Source: Planctomycetota bacterium
GTDB taxonomy: Bacteria > Planctomycetota > UBA1135 > GCA-002686595
NCBI GenBank assembly: GCA_016220085.1
Contig: JACRIN010000015.1
Coordinates: 91,007 to 155,006 of the forward strand
Direction of reading: 5' to 3'
DNA: 64,000 nucleotides
Shown: in pieces, positions 54,164 to 63,781 of the stretch
Numbering within the stretch: the stretch's first letter is position 1
Layout of the letters: each line of letters starts with the position of its first letter
Notes under the pieces: generated by a model
What the model saw: only the letters and a program-made list of their open reading frames with translations
Database searches by the model: none
What the model was told of the DNA's origin: nothing
Program-made: the position numbers and the translations under genes

Positions 54164-55762
54164 TCAGCGCCGGCCGCGCTTGCGACGCGCCTTCTTGTCC
54201 TTCTTGCTTTCGACCTTGCCCCCGCGATTCGGCGAGGACCCGACCGAGCGCTGGCCCATCATTCCGCGCAGCTCGTCGAGCGACGGCTGGCCCTTGCCGC
54301 CGCCGCCGAACAGGCTGCCGAGGCCGCTGCCGAGCGAACCGAGCCCGCTCCCGATCGAGCCGAGGCCCCCGAGCAGTCCCCCGCCTCCTCCGGAACCCGC
54401 GGCGAGTTCGCCGGTCGGCGACATGTCGCGCAGGGCGCTCCGCTTGGCGTCGGCGCCCATCTTCGCGCCGAGCCCGAGGCGGTTCATCTCCTTCATCATC
54501 TGCTTCATGCCCTTGAAGCCTTTGAGGAGCTCGTTGACCGCATCGACCTCTTGACCGGCGCCGCGCGCGATCCGACGGCGGCGCGACATCTCGAGGATCT
54601 CGGGGTGCAGTCGCTCGCGCGGCGTCATCGACGTGAAGAGCGCCTCCATGCGGACCATGCGGTTGTCGTCGACGTCGAGCTTGTCGACCATCTGACCGAC
54701 GCCCGGCAGCATCCCGAGCACCTTCTTCATCGGCCCGAGCTTCTTGATCATCCGCAGCTGCGCGAGCATGTCCTCGAGCGTGAACTCGCCGAGGACCATC
54801 TTCTCGTAGCTCGCGCGCGCCTCTTCCTCGCTGATGTTGGTCGCCGCGGACTCGACGAGCCCGACGACGTCGCCCATCCCGAGGATGCGGCCCGCCATGC
54901 GCTCGGGGTGGAACCAGTCGAGGTCCTCGAGCTTCTCGCCGGTGCCGATGAAGAGGATCGGACGGCTGGTAACGTGCTTGATCGAGAGCGCCGCGCCGCC
55001 GCGCGCGTCGCCGTCGAGCTTGGTCAGGATCACGCCGGTCAGCGCGAGCCGCTCGTGGAACGCTTGCGCGGAACGCACCGCGTCCTGACCGGTCATCGCG
55101 TCGACGACCAGCAACTGCGTGTGCGGTGAAGTGCGGCGCGCGATCTCCGCGACCTCCGCCATCATCTCTTCGTCGACGTGCAGGCGGCCGGCGGTGTCGA
55201 GGATCACGACGTCCGCGCCGGTCTTCTTCGCCTCTTCGACGCCGCGCGCGCAGACTTCGGCGGGACCGACGCCGGCGACGTGGAAGACCGGCAGCGACAG
55301 TCGTGCGCCGAGGACCTTCAACTGCTCGACCGCCGCCGGACGCTTGACGTCGGCGGCGACCAGCAACGGCCGCTTCTTGTGCTTGTCGCGCAGGAGCTTC
55401 GCGAGCTTGCCGCAGGTCGTCGTCTTGCCGGCGCCCTGGAGGCCGGCCATCAGGATGATCGTCGGTCCGGACTTCGCGAACTCGAGCTGGGCGCCCTCCG
55501 GCCCCATCAAGTCGACGAGCTCGCGGTGGCAGGCGTGGACGAACTGCTGGCCGGGCTCGACGCCGGCGAGCTTCTCCGCGCCGAGCACGCGCGCCTTGAC
55601 GCGGTCGGTGAACTCGCGCGCGACCTTGAAGTTGACGTCGGCCTCGAGCAGCGCGGTCCGGACTTGGCCGAGCGCCTCGTCGATGTTGTCGGGCGTGATC
55701 TCCTTCTTGTCCTTGAAGAACGAGAAGGCGGAGGAGAGTCGCTGGGTCAGGCTTTCGAACAT
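54164..55762 (-). CDS. ffh: Signal recognition particle protein Ffh
   Basis: Targets nascent membrane proteins to the Sec translocon with SRP RNA and FtsY. The 532-residue chain has the N domain, the GTPase G domain (GLQGAGKTT near 107, DTAGRLHVD, TKLDGDARGG) and the methionine-rich M domain (GFKGMKQMMKEMNRLG). A glycine-rich then basic tail (about 470-532) is longer than usual. Transcription probably starts from the promoter at 55786-55814, giving a leader of fewer than 20 nt. Confidence 0.97.
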   Translation of the reverse strand: MFESLTQRLSSAFSFFKDKKEITPDNIDEALGQVRTALLEADVNFKVAREFTDRVKARVLGAEKLAGVEPGQQFVHACHRELVDLMGPEGAQLEFAKSGPTIILMAGLQGAGKTTTCGKLAKLLRDKHKKRPLLVAADVKRPAAVEQLKVLGARLSLPVFHVAGVGPAEVCARGVEEAKKTGADVVILDTAGRLHVDEEMMAEVAEIARRTSPHTQLLVVDAMTGQDAVRSAQAFHERLALTGVILTKLDGDARGGAALSIKHVTSRPILFIGTGEKLEDLDWFHPERMAGRILGMGDVVGLVESAATNISEEEARASYEKMVLGEFTLEDMLAQLRMIKKLGPMKKVLGMLPGVGQMVDKLDVDDNRMVRMEALFTSMTPRERLHPEILEMSRRRRIARGAGQEVDAVNELLKGFKGMKQMMKEMNRLGLGAKMGADAKRSALRDMSPTGELAAGSGGGGGLLGGLGSIGSGLGSLGSGLGSLFGGGGKGQPSLDELRGMMGQRSVGSSPNRGGKVESKKDKKARRKRGRR

Positions 55763-55785
55763 GAGGAGGTTCTCGCGGGCCGCTG

Positions 55786-55814
55786 CTTATAAACGACGGC
55801 CGCCTCGTTGTCGC
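55786..55814 (-). promoter_or_regulatory. Promoter of ffh
   Basis: On the minus strand: GCGACA (55809-55814), 17 bp, TATAAG (55786-55791). The same two hexamers with the same spacing precede the ATPase/TOPRIM cassette at 57781-57809. Confidence 0.6.
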
Positions 55815-55876
55815 TCCGACCAAACGAGAAGCGCTACGCACGCACGCGGCTAGGCAAGCCGGCGCACAGCCCGCCC

Positions 55877-56461
55877 CTACGGAGCGAGCAACGAGGCTAC
55901 GTCACGCCACATCTTGTCGAAGGACGGGGAGCGCTTGCGCGCGAGATCCAAGTCGAATACCGCGCTGAGTGCAGGTTGGTCCAGCACCTCGCTGTACGAC
56001 CGAGAACCCTCCATGTGATTGCTCAGCCAACCCTTGGCGTCGGAGATGGCCTCGGGGTTGTCGGAGGTGGAGCGGCGCCGAATTCCTCGCTGGCCGACGA
56101 TCGACTCGACGGCTGCGACGAACCACGCCTCGTACTCGGTCTTGGCAAGGACCGCACAGATCCGACGATCTCCGCGCACCGCGGCCGCACGGCGCCGAAT
56201 GTTCTCTGCGAGAGTCTTCGGGCACTCTTCGTCTGCGTCGAGCAAGACCAGGATTCGGCCGTCGGGCCCGGCCTGGCGCGCGGCCAACTCGATGGCGCGT
56301 TCGAGCTCGCCCTCCTTGAGGATCCTGTGCCGCTTTACCCGAATGGGACGAGGCACGTCGACCGCTACTCCCGGCAACGCGGCACTCGCGATGCGGCGAA
56401 CCAAGACGGGAACAGCTTGCACCTCGCCGTGACCCTCCACGATCGCGACTAGTCGTGTCAT
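55877..56461 (-). CDS. DUF4276-type TOPRIM protein, predicted nuclease of a defence pair
   Basis: A 194-residue protein. It begins like a TOPRIM domain: IVEGHGE (Glu9, Glu13) followed by ILVLLDADEE (Asp75, Asp77), the acidic residues that bind Mg2+ in primases, topoisomerases and OLD nucleases. The C-terminal part (KTEYEAWFVAAVESI) fits DUF4276. It starts 3 bp after the ATPase stop, so the two are one unit. By comparison with AbiL, PARIS and OLD-like systems, it is probably the toxic or cutting effector controlled by the ATPase. This is inference; the precise class is not settled. Confidence 0.82.
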   Translation of the reverse strand: MTRLVAIVEGHGEVQAVPVLVRRIASAALPGVAVDVPRPIRVKRHRILKEGELERAIELAARQAGPDGRILVLLDADEECPKTLAENIRRRAAAVRGDRRICAVLAKTEYEAWFVAAVESIVGQRGIRRRSTSDNPEAISDAKGWLSNHMEGSRSYSEVLDQPALSAVFDLDLARKRSPSFDKMWRDVASLLAP

Positions 56462-56464
56462 CGG

Positions 56465-57676
56465 TCAGCTGTCGACGCCGAACAAGCTGAGCTGCGCCGG
56501 TTTCGAGCGCTCGGGATCGGGTCGGAGTTGGTCCATACGAAGTAGCTCGCCCGCGGTGTAGAGATGGTCGCGCAATACAGACCGCCCGCTCTCGTCAAGC
56601 GGGCCGATCCGTGTCTCTCCGTGCTCCGCCACCACGGCGAGGATCGAATCTGCCGGAATCTCCTCGTTGTCGAGCAGGTCGGGGCTGTGGCTGGTCACGA
56701 CCACCTGAGCGCGCTTGCTCGCGTCGCGGAGTCCGTCCGTTAGGACGCCCGCTGCCGCCGGGTGCAAGGCTATCTCGGGCTCCTCGATACCCACCAGACG
56801 TCGTTGATCACCGGAGCCACCGGACTGAAAGAGGGCAGTGAGCACTCCCAGAGCGCGCAGCGTCCCGTCTGACATGCCGCTCGCAAGGAACTTCCACGGT
56901 TGCTTGGCGCCGCTCACTTCTTGGCGGAACTCGAGGGTCTCCTTGGGGCCGATCTGCTTCGCGTCCACGCCGGTGACGCCTGGAACGACCTTGGACAGGT
57001 ACTCGACGATGCGCGTCTTTTGGTCTGGCGCGTGCACCTCGAGCCGAGCGAGCACGCTCGCCAAGTTACTCCCATCGCGCTTGAGAAGCACACCTGGGTC
57101 CGGCGGCTGCAGCTCACGGATCTGGTCCGGGTTGAGGTTGTAGATTCCGATCTCCGACAACGCGTCGTAGACCGGTCGAAAGGCTGCGAGGCCGGACAAT
57201 GTTACGAGGTAGAGACGATCGCTCGACGCGGCAGGCGCAGGCTTAACAGAGCTCTCGACCACCTCGCCTTCGACGACGCGGTAGAACTGTGGTGCGCAAT
57301 TGGCGTTGAGCCGCTGTATCCAGCACTCTTCGCGTTGAACGACATACCCGCCGCGTTGTTGTGCGCCGACCAGAAAGGAGTAGCGTCCGTCCGCGTCGGG
57401 CAACCGAAATTCCAGCCGTACCCCGAAGTGGTTCGGGTGGCCACCCGATCGGCGCCGAACCTCGTGGATCCCGCCGCGATCACGGAGCGCGTGGTCGAGC
57501 GAGAACCGGAGCGAGTCCGACACGAACCGCAATGCGTCGAGGAAATTGCTCTTCCCGGAACCGTTGGGCCCAACCAGGAAGGAGAGCTGCGCTGGGGACA
57601 CGTCGCATTCACCGATGCTCTTGTAGTTGCGCAGCGCGATCCTCGTGAGAAGTCGTCGGTCTGCTGCCTGGATCAT
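56465..57676 (-). CDS. AAA/ABC-type ATPase, sensor partner of the TOPRIM protein
   Basis: 403 residues of the AAA_21/SMC-like family. Features are the N-terminal strand RIALRNYKSIGE, Walker A GPNGSGKS (36-43), an inserted middle domain, FLASGMSDGTLR (signature-like), Walker B LVGIEEPEIALHP near residue 297 and VVTSHSPDLLD near 330. There is no nuclease domain, unlike full-length OLD, so activity should reside in the TOPRIM partner. AAGGA precedes the ATG by 7 bases. The pair sits alone between ffh and murA, a typical setting for defence cassettes. Confidence 0.88.
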   Translation of the reverse strand: MIQAADRRLLTRIALRNYKSIGECDVSPAQLSFLVGPNGSGKSNFLDALRFVSDSLRFSLDHALRDRGGIHEVRRRSGGHPNHFGVRLEFRLPDADGRYSFLVGAQQRGGYVVQREECWIQRLNANCAPQFYRVVEGEVVESSVKPAPAASSDRLYLVTLSGLAAFRPVYDALSEIGIYNLNPDQIRELQPPDPGVLLKRDGSNLASVLARLEVHAPDQKTRIVEYLSKVVPGVTGVDAKQIGPKETLEFRQEVSGAKQPWKFLASGMSDGTLRALGVLTALFQSGGSGDQRRLVGIEEPEIALHPAAAGVLTDGLRDASKRAQVVVTSHSPDLLDNEEIPADSILAVVAEHGETRIGPLDESGRSVLRDHLYTAGELLRMDQLRPDPERSKPAQLSLFGVDS

Positions 57677-57780
57677 CGCGGGGTCCTTCGATGCAAACTT
57701 CTGCTGGCTTCCGATCGAAGCTCACTCGCCCGAGCGTCGGCTCTGGACGAGAGCGAGTGTTCGCCGGTCCGGGGCCTTCG

Positions 57781-57809
57781 CTTATAGACGACCCGAGGCG
57801 GATTGTCGC
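57781..57809 (-). promoter_or_regulatory. Promoter of the ATPase/TOPRIM cassette
   Basis: On the minus strand: GCGACA (57804-57809), 17 bp, TATAAG (57781-57786). Transcription would start near 57774, about 100 nt before the ATPase ATG at 57676. Confidence 0.6.
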
Positions 57810-57918
57810 GCCGCAGACCGGGTCTCCGCCGCCTCGCGCGCTCGCCACGCTTCATGCGCGCGAGGTGCGTACAGGCACGTGACTGAAGCCTGTGTGGCGG
57901 AACGAGGCACTCCGACGA

Positions 57919-59325
<1,407 letters not shown>

Positions 59326-59434
59326 CGCATCTCCTCCGAACGTCGCCGAAACCGCGCGTGCTCTTTCATGCAAAAGCCGCGCGCGCCTTCCAAGCGCGAG
59401 ATGGAGATTCGTGAGCGCCTACGGAAATCGGCTG

Positions 59435-59770
59435 TCAGCGCGCGAGCATCGGGCCGAGCCGTCGCCCGCCGACCACGTGCAGATGGAGGTGGCCGACCTC
59501 TTGACCTCCGTCGTGGCGAATGTTCGCGATCAGGCGAAAGCCGCGCTCGAGACCTTGGCTGCGCGCGACCTCGGCGGCGCCGACCAAGAGCTCGCCCGCG
59601 AGCTCGCGATCGACGAGCTCGAACAGCGACTCGACGTGCGCCTTGGGCACCACCAGGACGTGGACCGGCGCGGCGGGCCGGATGTCGCGGAACGCGAGCA
59701 CCCGCTCGCTCTCGAACACCCGCTCCGAGGGCAACTCGCCGGCGACGATGCGACAGAACACGCAGCTCAT
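59435..59770 (-). CDS. HIT family nucleotide hydrolase (HINT type)
   Basis: 111 residues with the start CVFCRIVAGELPSE, typical of HINT proteins, and the histidine triad HLHLHVVGG near the end. HINT proteins hydrolyse AMP-linked phosphoramidates; physiological substrates in bacteria are poorly known. ATG 59770 is preferred over the longer frame because it matches the family N-terminus. Confidence 0.93.
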   Translation of the reverse strand: MSCVFCRIVAGELPSERVFESERVLAFRDIRPAAPVHVLVVPKAHVESLFELVDRELAGELLVGAAEVARSQGLERGFRLIANIRHDGGQEVGHLHLHVVGGRRLGPMLAR

Positions 59771-59831
59771 GGGACGACCTCGCGCAGGGCGCGCCAACCT
59801 AGCGTCGCCGCGGGCCCGCCGAGGGGCCGAT

Positions 59832-59861
59832 TTGACGCCCCCGGGCGCTCGGGGCTAGGAT
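59832..59861 (+). promoter_or_regulatory. Promoter of the TPR/alpha-CTD - ruvA - serA operon
   Basis: TTGACG (59832-59837), 18 bp, TAGGAT (59856-59861). The start would be near 59868, about 88 nt before ATG 59956. Confidence 0.6.
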
Positions 59862-59955
59862 CCCGCGCTCGATCCATCGCTCGGAGGGGTTCTGGCCCCC
59901 GTCTTCCGTCCCGACCGAGCGGCTCCGCGGTCACGAACGACCACGCTCTCATCAC

Positions 59956-61413
59956 ATGTCGACCGACTACGCTTCCTACGGCGCCGATCCGGTAGTTCCC
60001 GAAGTCACCCCGCTCGCGGCCACAGCGCCCGAGGAGCTCCCCGAGGATTCCCCCCAGGAGTCCGACGAGCCTGAGGATTTCGAGGAGCCCGCAGAACCCG
60101 ACTTCGACATCAAGTCCGCGGCGATTCCGAGCTTCCAAGCTCTCCAGCAAGCGCGCGCCGCGGTCTTCCGCAACGTGCGCACGCTCGAGAGCTTCAAACG
60201 CGTCGTCGAGACGCTCTCCGACGCCGGAGACGAAGGCCGCCGCAAGGGCCTCGGTCTCTGGATCGCCGGCGAGTGGCAACGCGCGTCCGATCAGCTCGCG
60301 AAGTACGACGACGTCGTCGCCAACTTCACGCGCGCCAACTCGCTGATGGCGGCCGAGCGTTACAAGGACGCGCTGCCGATCCTCGAGAAGTTGACCAACG
60401 CCTACCCCGAGGAGCCCAAGCCGCGCGGCGGGATGATCGAGGCCAAGCTCGAGATCGACTTCGCGGCCGGCGACTCCGACAAGGCGCTCGCCAACTTGCG
60501 CGGCGGTCTGGAGAGGGCGCCGAAGAGCTTCGCCGCGAGCGCCGAAGGTCACTACCTGATCGGTCGCGTCGCCGAGCTCGAGCGCAAGTGGGAGCTCGCG
60601 ATCGACGAGTACGAAGCGGCGCGCGACGTCGATCCCACCCACCGCGGCGCTCTCTTCCGCTCGGGCTACCTGTGCGAGCGCTACGGCCTCGAAGCGGAAG
60701 CGCTCGAGTCCTACCGCCAGCTCGCGACGTTGCGCCCGATCGACCTGCGCACGCTGATCAACCTCGGACTCCTCTACGAGGATCTCGGGCGCGACAACCA
60801 AGCGGCCGCCTGCTACGAGACCGTCCGCAAGAACCTGCCCGCCGACGGCCGCATCCGACTCTTCGTCGAGGATGCGCGCGAAGGCATGAGCATGTACTAC
60901 GACGAGGACCTGGAGCGGAAGGAAGACCGCCTGAACCAGATCCTGCGCACGCCGATCACCGACTTCGAGCTGTCGGTCCGCGCGCGCAACTGCCTCAACA
61001 AGATGAACATCCTCACGCTCGGCGACCTGGTGCGTCGCACCGAGCAGGAGTTGCTCTCGTACAAGAACTTCGGCGAGACGTCGCTGAACGAGATCAAGCA
61101 GATCCTCTCCTCGAAGAACCTTCGGTTGGGCATGGCCCATCACGAAGCCGTGGCTTCGATCGAAGCGGCCGTTCGCCCCAAGGCGACCGGCGAGAACGCC
61201 GACGTGCTCAATAGGCCCGTTGCAGACCTCGACCTCTCGATCCGCGCCCGGCGCGCCGTCGAGAACCTGGGATGCATGACCGTCGGCGATGTCATCCAGC
61301 ACGGCGAGGACGAGCTCTTGTCGATGCCCAACTTCGGTCAAACCTCCCTCTCGGAACTCAAACGGAAGCTCTCCGAGATGGGCCTGATCCTCACGGAGAA
61401 GAAGAAGGAGTAG
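59956..61413 (+). CDS. TPR protein with two RNA polymerase alpha-CTD domains
   Basis: 485 residues: an acidic N-terminal tail (1-50), a TPR-like helical region (about 60-310) and two copies of the alpha-subunit C-terminal domain (332-392 and 420-480). Copy 1 keeps the DNA- and partner-binding residues Arg342, Asn345, Cys346, Gly373 and Ser376 (E. coli R265, N268, C269, G296, S299); the K298 position is Thr. Copy 2 keeps the Arg but has Arg at the Asn position. It is not the polymerase alpha subunit, as no NTD is present. A role in promoter contact or as an adaptor between polymerase and other proteins is likely but unproven. It is followed after 2 bp by ruvA. Confidence 0.88.
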   Translation: MSTDYASYGADPVVPEVTPLAATAPEELPEDSPQESDEPEDFEEPAEPDFDIKSAAIPSFQALQQARAAVFRNVRTLESFKRVVETLSDAGDEGRRKGLGLWIAGEWQRASDQLAKYDDVVANFTRANSLMAAERYKDALPILEKLTNAYPEEPKPRGGMIEAKLEIDFAAGDSDKALANLRGGLERAPKSFAASAEGHYLIGRVAELERKWELAIDEYEAARDVDPTHRGALFRSGYLCERYGLEAEALESYRQLATLRPIDLRTLINLGLLYEDLGRDNQAAACYETVRKNLPADGRIRLFVEDAREGMSMYYDEDLERKEDRLNQILRTPITDFELSVRARNCLNKMNILTLGDLVRRTEQELLSYKNFGETSLNEIKQILSSKNLRLGMAHHEAVASIEAAVRPKATGENADVLNRPVADLDLSIRARRAVENLGCMTVGDVIQHGEDELLSMPNFGQTSLSELKRKLSEMGLILTEKKKE

Positions 61414-61415
61414 CG

Positions 61416-62015
61416 GTGTACGAGTACCTCGAGGGCCATGTTGCCGGCCGCAGCGCCGCGCGACTGGTGCTCGATGTGCACGGCATCGGCTTCGACCTGG
61501 CGGTGCCGCTCGGCGCGGCGTTCCCCGCGAGCGGCGCGACGCGCGTCTGGACGCACTACGTCGTCCGCGAGGATGCGCAGTTGCTCTACGGCTTCCCCGA
61601 CCGGCCGGCGCGCGATCTGTTCCGAGCGCTGCTCGACGTGCGCGGCGTCGGCCCCGCGGTCGCGCTCGCTCTGCTCTCCGGACTTTCGCGAGACGAGCTC
61701 GTCCGCGCGATCGTCGCGGGCGACGCGAAGCGGCTCTGCGCGGTCAAGGGCATCGGCAAGCGCACCGCCGATCAGATCCTGCTCGACCTCGGCGAGCGCG
61801 CGCACGAGCTCGCGGCCGAGCTCGGCGTCGTCGTCGGCAACGCGGTCGTCGAGGTGACGCCGCCCGAGCCGCCGCGCGAGATCCAGGACGCGATCGCCGC
61901 GCTGGTCTCGATCGGTTACGGCGAGAGCGAAGCGCGCGTCGCGATCGAGAAGGCGCGCAAGAAGACGAAGAGCACGACGCTCGAAGCCCTGGTGCGCGCC
62001 GCGCTGCAAGGTTGA
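61416..62015 (+). CDS. ruvA: Holliday junction DNA helicase subunit RuvA
   Basis: RuvA binds four-way junctions and loads RuvB. The 199-residue protein starts at GTG 61416 (AAGGAG five bases ahead), with the OB-fold start YEYLEGHVAG, two helix-hairpin-helix motifs (VRGVGPAVALALL and VKGIGKRTADQIL) and the RuvB-binding C-terminal domain. ruvB and ruvC are not in the window. It is coupled to the TPR/alpha-CTD gene upstream (2-bp gap) and serA downstream (3-bp gap). Confidence 0.95.
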   Translation: MYEYLEGHVAGRSAARLVLDVHGIGFDLAVPLGAAFPASGATRVWTHYVVREDAQLLYGFPDRPARDLFRALLDVRGVGPAVALALLSGLSRDELVRAIVAGDAKRLCAVKGIGKRTADQILLDLGERAHELAAELGVVVGNAVVEVTPPEPPREIQDAIAALVSIGYGESEARVAIEKARKKTKSTTLEALVRAALQG

Positions 62016-62018
62016 CGC

Positions 62019-63611
62019 ATGGCCCCCGCGACCCGAACCCCGCGAGTACTGGTCTGCGACGAGCTCGCGACGGAAGCGAACGAGATCTTCCGCCGGCACG
62101 GTTGCGAGCTCGAGACGCGCGTCGGCCTCGACGAAGCCGCGCTGGTGAAGGCCGTCGGCGGCTTCGACGCGATCGTCGTCCGCTCCGCGACGCGGATCAC
62201 CAAGGCGGTGATCGCCGCCGCCGATCGCCTGCGGGTGATCGGCCGCGCCGGGGTCGGCGTCGACAACATCGACTGCGACGCGGCGACCGCCCGCGGCGTC
62301 GTCGTGATGAACACGCCCGACGGCAACACGCTCTCGGCGGCCGAGCTCGCGCTCGCGCACCTCTTCGCGCTCGCGCGCAACTTGCCGCGCGCCGACCGCG
62401 CGGCTCGCAACGGCTGGAAGAAGAAGGGCCTGATGGGCACCGAGCTGACCGGCAAGACGCTCGGTGTGATCGGACTCGGTCGGATCGGTCGCGCAGTCGC
62501 CGAGCGCGCGATCGGCCTGAAGCTGCGCGTGCTCGCGTACGACCCGTTCCTCGCCCAGGCGACCGAGAGCCCGGTGCGCGGCGTCGAGCTCGCGACGCTC
62601 GAGCAATTGCTCGCCGCGTCCGACTTCGTGACGCTGCACGTGCCGCTCAACGAACACACGCGCCACCTGCTCTCGCGCGAGCGGCTCGCCGCACTCAGGC
62701 CCGGCGCGCGGGTGATCAACGCGGCGCGCGGAGGGCTGATCGACGAAGCGGCGCTGATCGAGGCGCTCGATCGCGGGCACGTGCGCGGTGCGGCGCTCGA
62801 CGTGCTCGAGGAGGAGCCGCCGAGCGCGACGAACCCGCTGCTCGCGCGCGACGACGTCATCCTCTCGCCCCACCTCGGCGCGTCGTCGGACGAAGCGCAG
62901 CGCAACGTCGCGATCGACATCGCCGAGCAAATCGTCGGCTTCCTCGTCGACGGCGTCGCGAAGAACGCGGTCAACGCTCCCACGGCGGACGCGGCGACGT
63001 TGCGGCGGCTCGCGCCGTACCTGAAGCTCGCCGAGCGCGCGGCGAGCTTCCTCGCGCAGCGTCTCGACGAACCGCTCGCTCGCCTGGAGCTGGAGCTCGG
63101 CGGCGAATTCGCGACCTTCGATCCGAGCCACGCGCGCCTCGCGGTGCAGGTCGGCGCGCTGCGGCCGTCGCTCGGCGACGCCGTCAACTTCGTCAGCGCG
63201 CCGCGGCTCGCGCGCGAGCGCGGGCTCGAGCTCTTGCACGTCCCCGAGCGCGGCACGGAACGCCCGGCGCTCGCGCTGGTCGCCGTCGGCCGCAGCGGCC
63301 GCCGTCACCGCGTCGCCGGCGACGTGTTCGCGGGCACGGCGAAGTTCACCGAGCTCGACAACCTGCGCATCGACCTCGAGCCCGAGGGCGCGCTGCTGGT
63401 CACGCGCCACGCGGACCTGCCCGGCGTCGTCGGCACCGTCGGCACGCTGTTCGGCCGCCACGCGGTCAACATCCGGCGCATCGAACTCGGGCCCGCCGGC
63501 GACGGCGAGGCGCTCGGGCTCTGGTCGCTCTACGCGGTGCCGTCGACCGCTGCGGTCGCCGAGCTCGCGGCGCTGCCCGCGCTGCGCTCGGTCGCGCTCG
63601 TGCGCTTCTAG
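62019..63611 (+). CDS. serA: D-3-phosphoglycerate dehydrogenase
   Basis: First step of serine synthesis: oxidises 3-phosphoglycerate with NAD+. The 530-residue chain is the long form: catalytic and NAD domains (GRAGVGVDNID, GVIGLGRIGR, NAARGGLIDE, DVLEEEPP, SPHLGASS with the catalytic Arg/Glu/His), then the allosteric substrate-binding domain (about 320-450) and a C-terminal ACT domain (HADLPGVVGTVGTLF) for feedback by serine. A MITE-like element starts 2 bp after the stop. Confidence 0.96.
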   Translation: MAPATRTPRVLVCDELATEANEIFRRHGCELETRVGLDEAALVKAVGGFDAIVVRSATRITKAVIAAADRLRVIGRAGVGVDNIDCDAATARGVVVMNTPDGNTLSAAELALAHLFALARNLPRADRAARNGWKKKGLMGTELTGKTLGVIGLGRIGRAVAERAIGLKLRVLAYDPFLAQATESPVRGVELATLEQLLAASDFVTLHVPLNEHTRHLLSRERLAALRPGARVINAARGGLIDEAALIEALDRGHVRGAALDVLEEEPPSATNPLLARDDVILSPHLGASSDEAQRNVAIDIAEQIVGFLVDGVAKNAVNAPTADAATLRRLAPYLKLAERAASFLAQRLDEPLARLELELGGEFATFDPSHARLAVQVGALRPSLGDAVNFVSAPRLARERGLELLHVPERGTERPALALVAVGRSGRRHRVAGDVFAGTAKFTELDNLRIDLEPEGALLVTRHADLPGVVGTVGTLFGRHAVNIRRIELGPAGDGEALGLWSLYAVPSTAAVAELAALPALRSVALVRF

Positions 63612-63612
63612 C

Positions 63613-63781
63613 AGCCCGTTGAAAGAGGCGCCGTAGCGAGGCAGAGCGCGCAAAGGCGAGACGAGGAGCGCGACAGAACAGCGGCACAGGCGGCCTGTAT
63701 GGCCGCCGAGCACGATGTTCGGAGCGCGACGAAGTATCGCCGCAGCGCGCGAAGCCGAGTAGGTGACTTTTTCAACGGGCT
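63613..63781. mobile_element. MITE-like inverted-repeat element, 169 bp
   Basis: Perfect 12-bp terminal inverted repeats: AGCCCGTTGAAA (63613-63624) and TTTCAACGGGCT (63770-63781). The interior is an imperfect palindrome centred on a 7-bp stem (63689-63695 with 63701-63707). It has no coding capacity, starts 2 bp after the serA stop, and at its right end supplies the stop codon of the minus-strand gene. It could be mobilised by a transposase elsewhere, or be a terminator-like repeat family. Confidence 0.7.

Noticed and set aside
61338..63713. Long minus-strand open frame opposite ruvA and serA
   Set aside because: Shadow of the two clear plus-strand genes; translation dominated by Arg, Val, Asp and Glu patterns of reversed coding.
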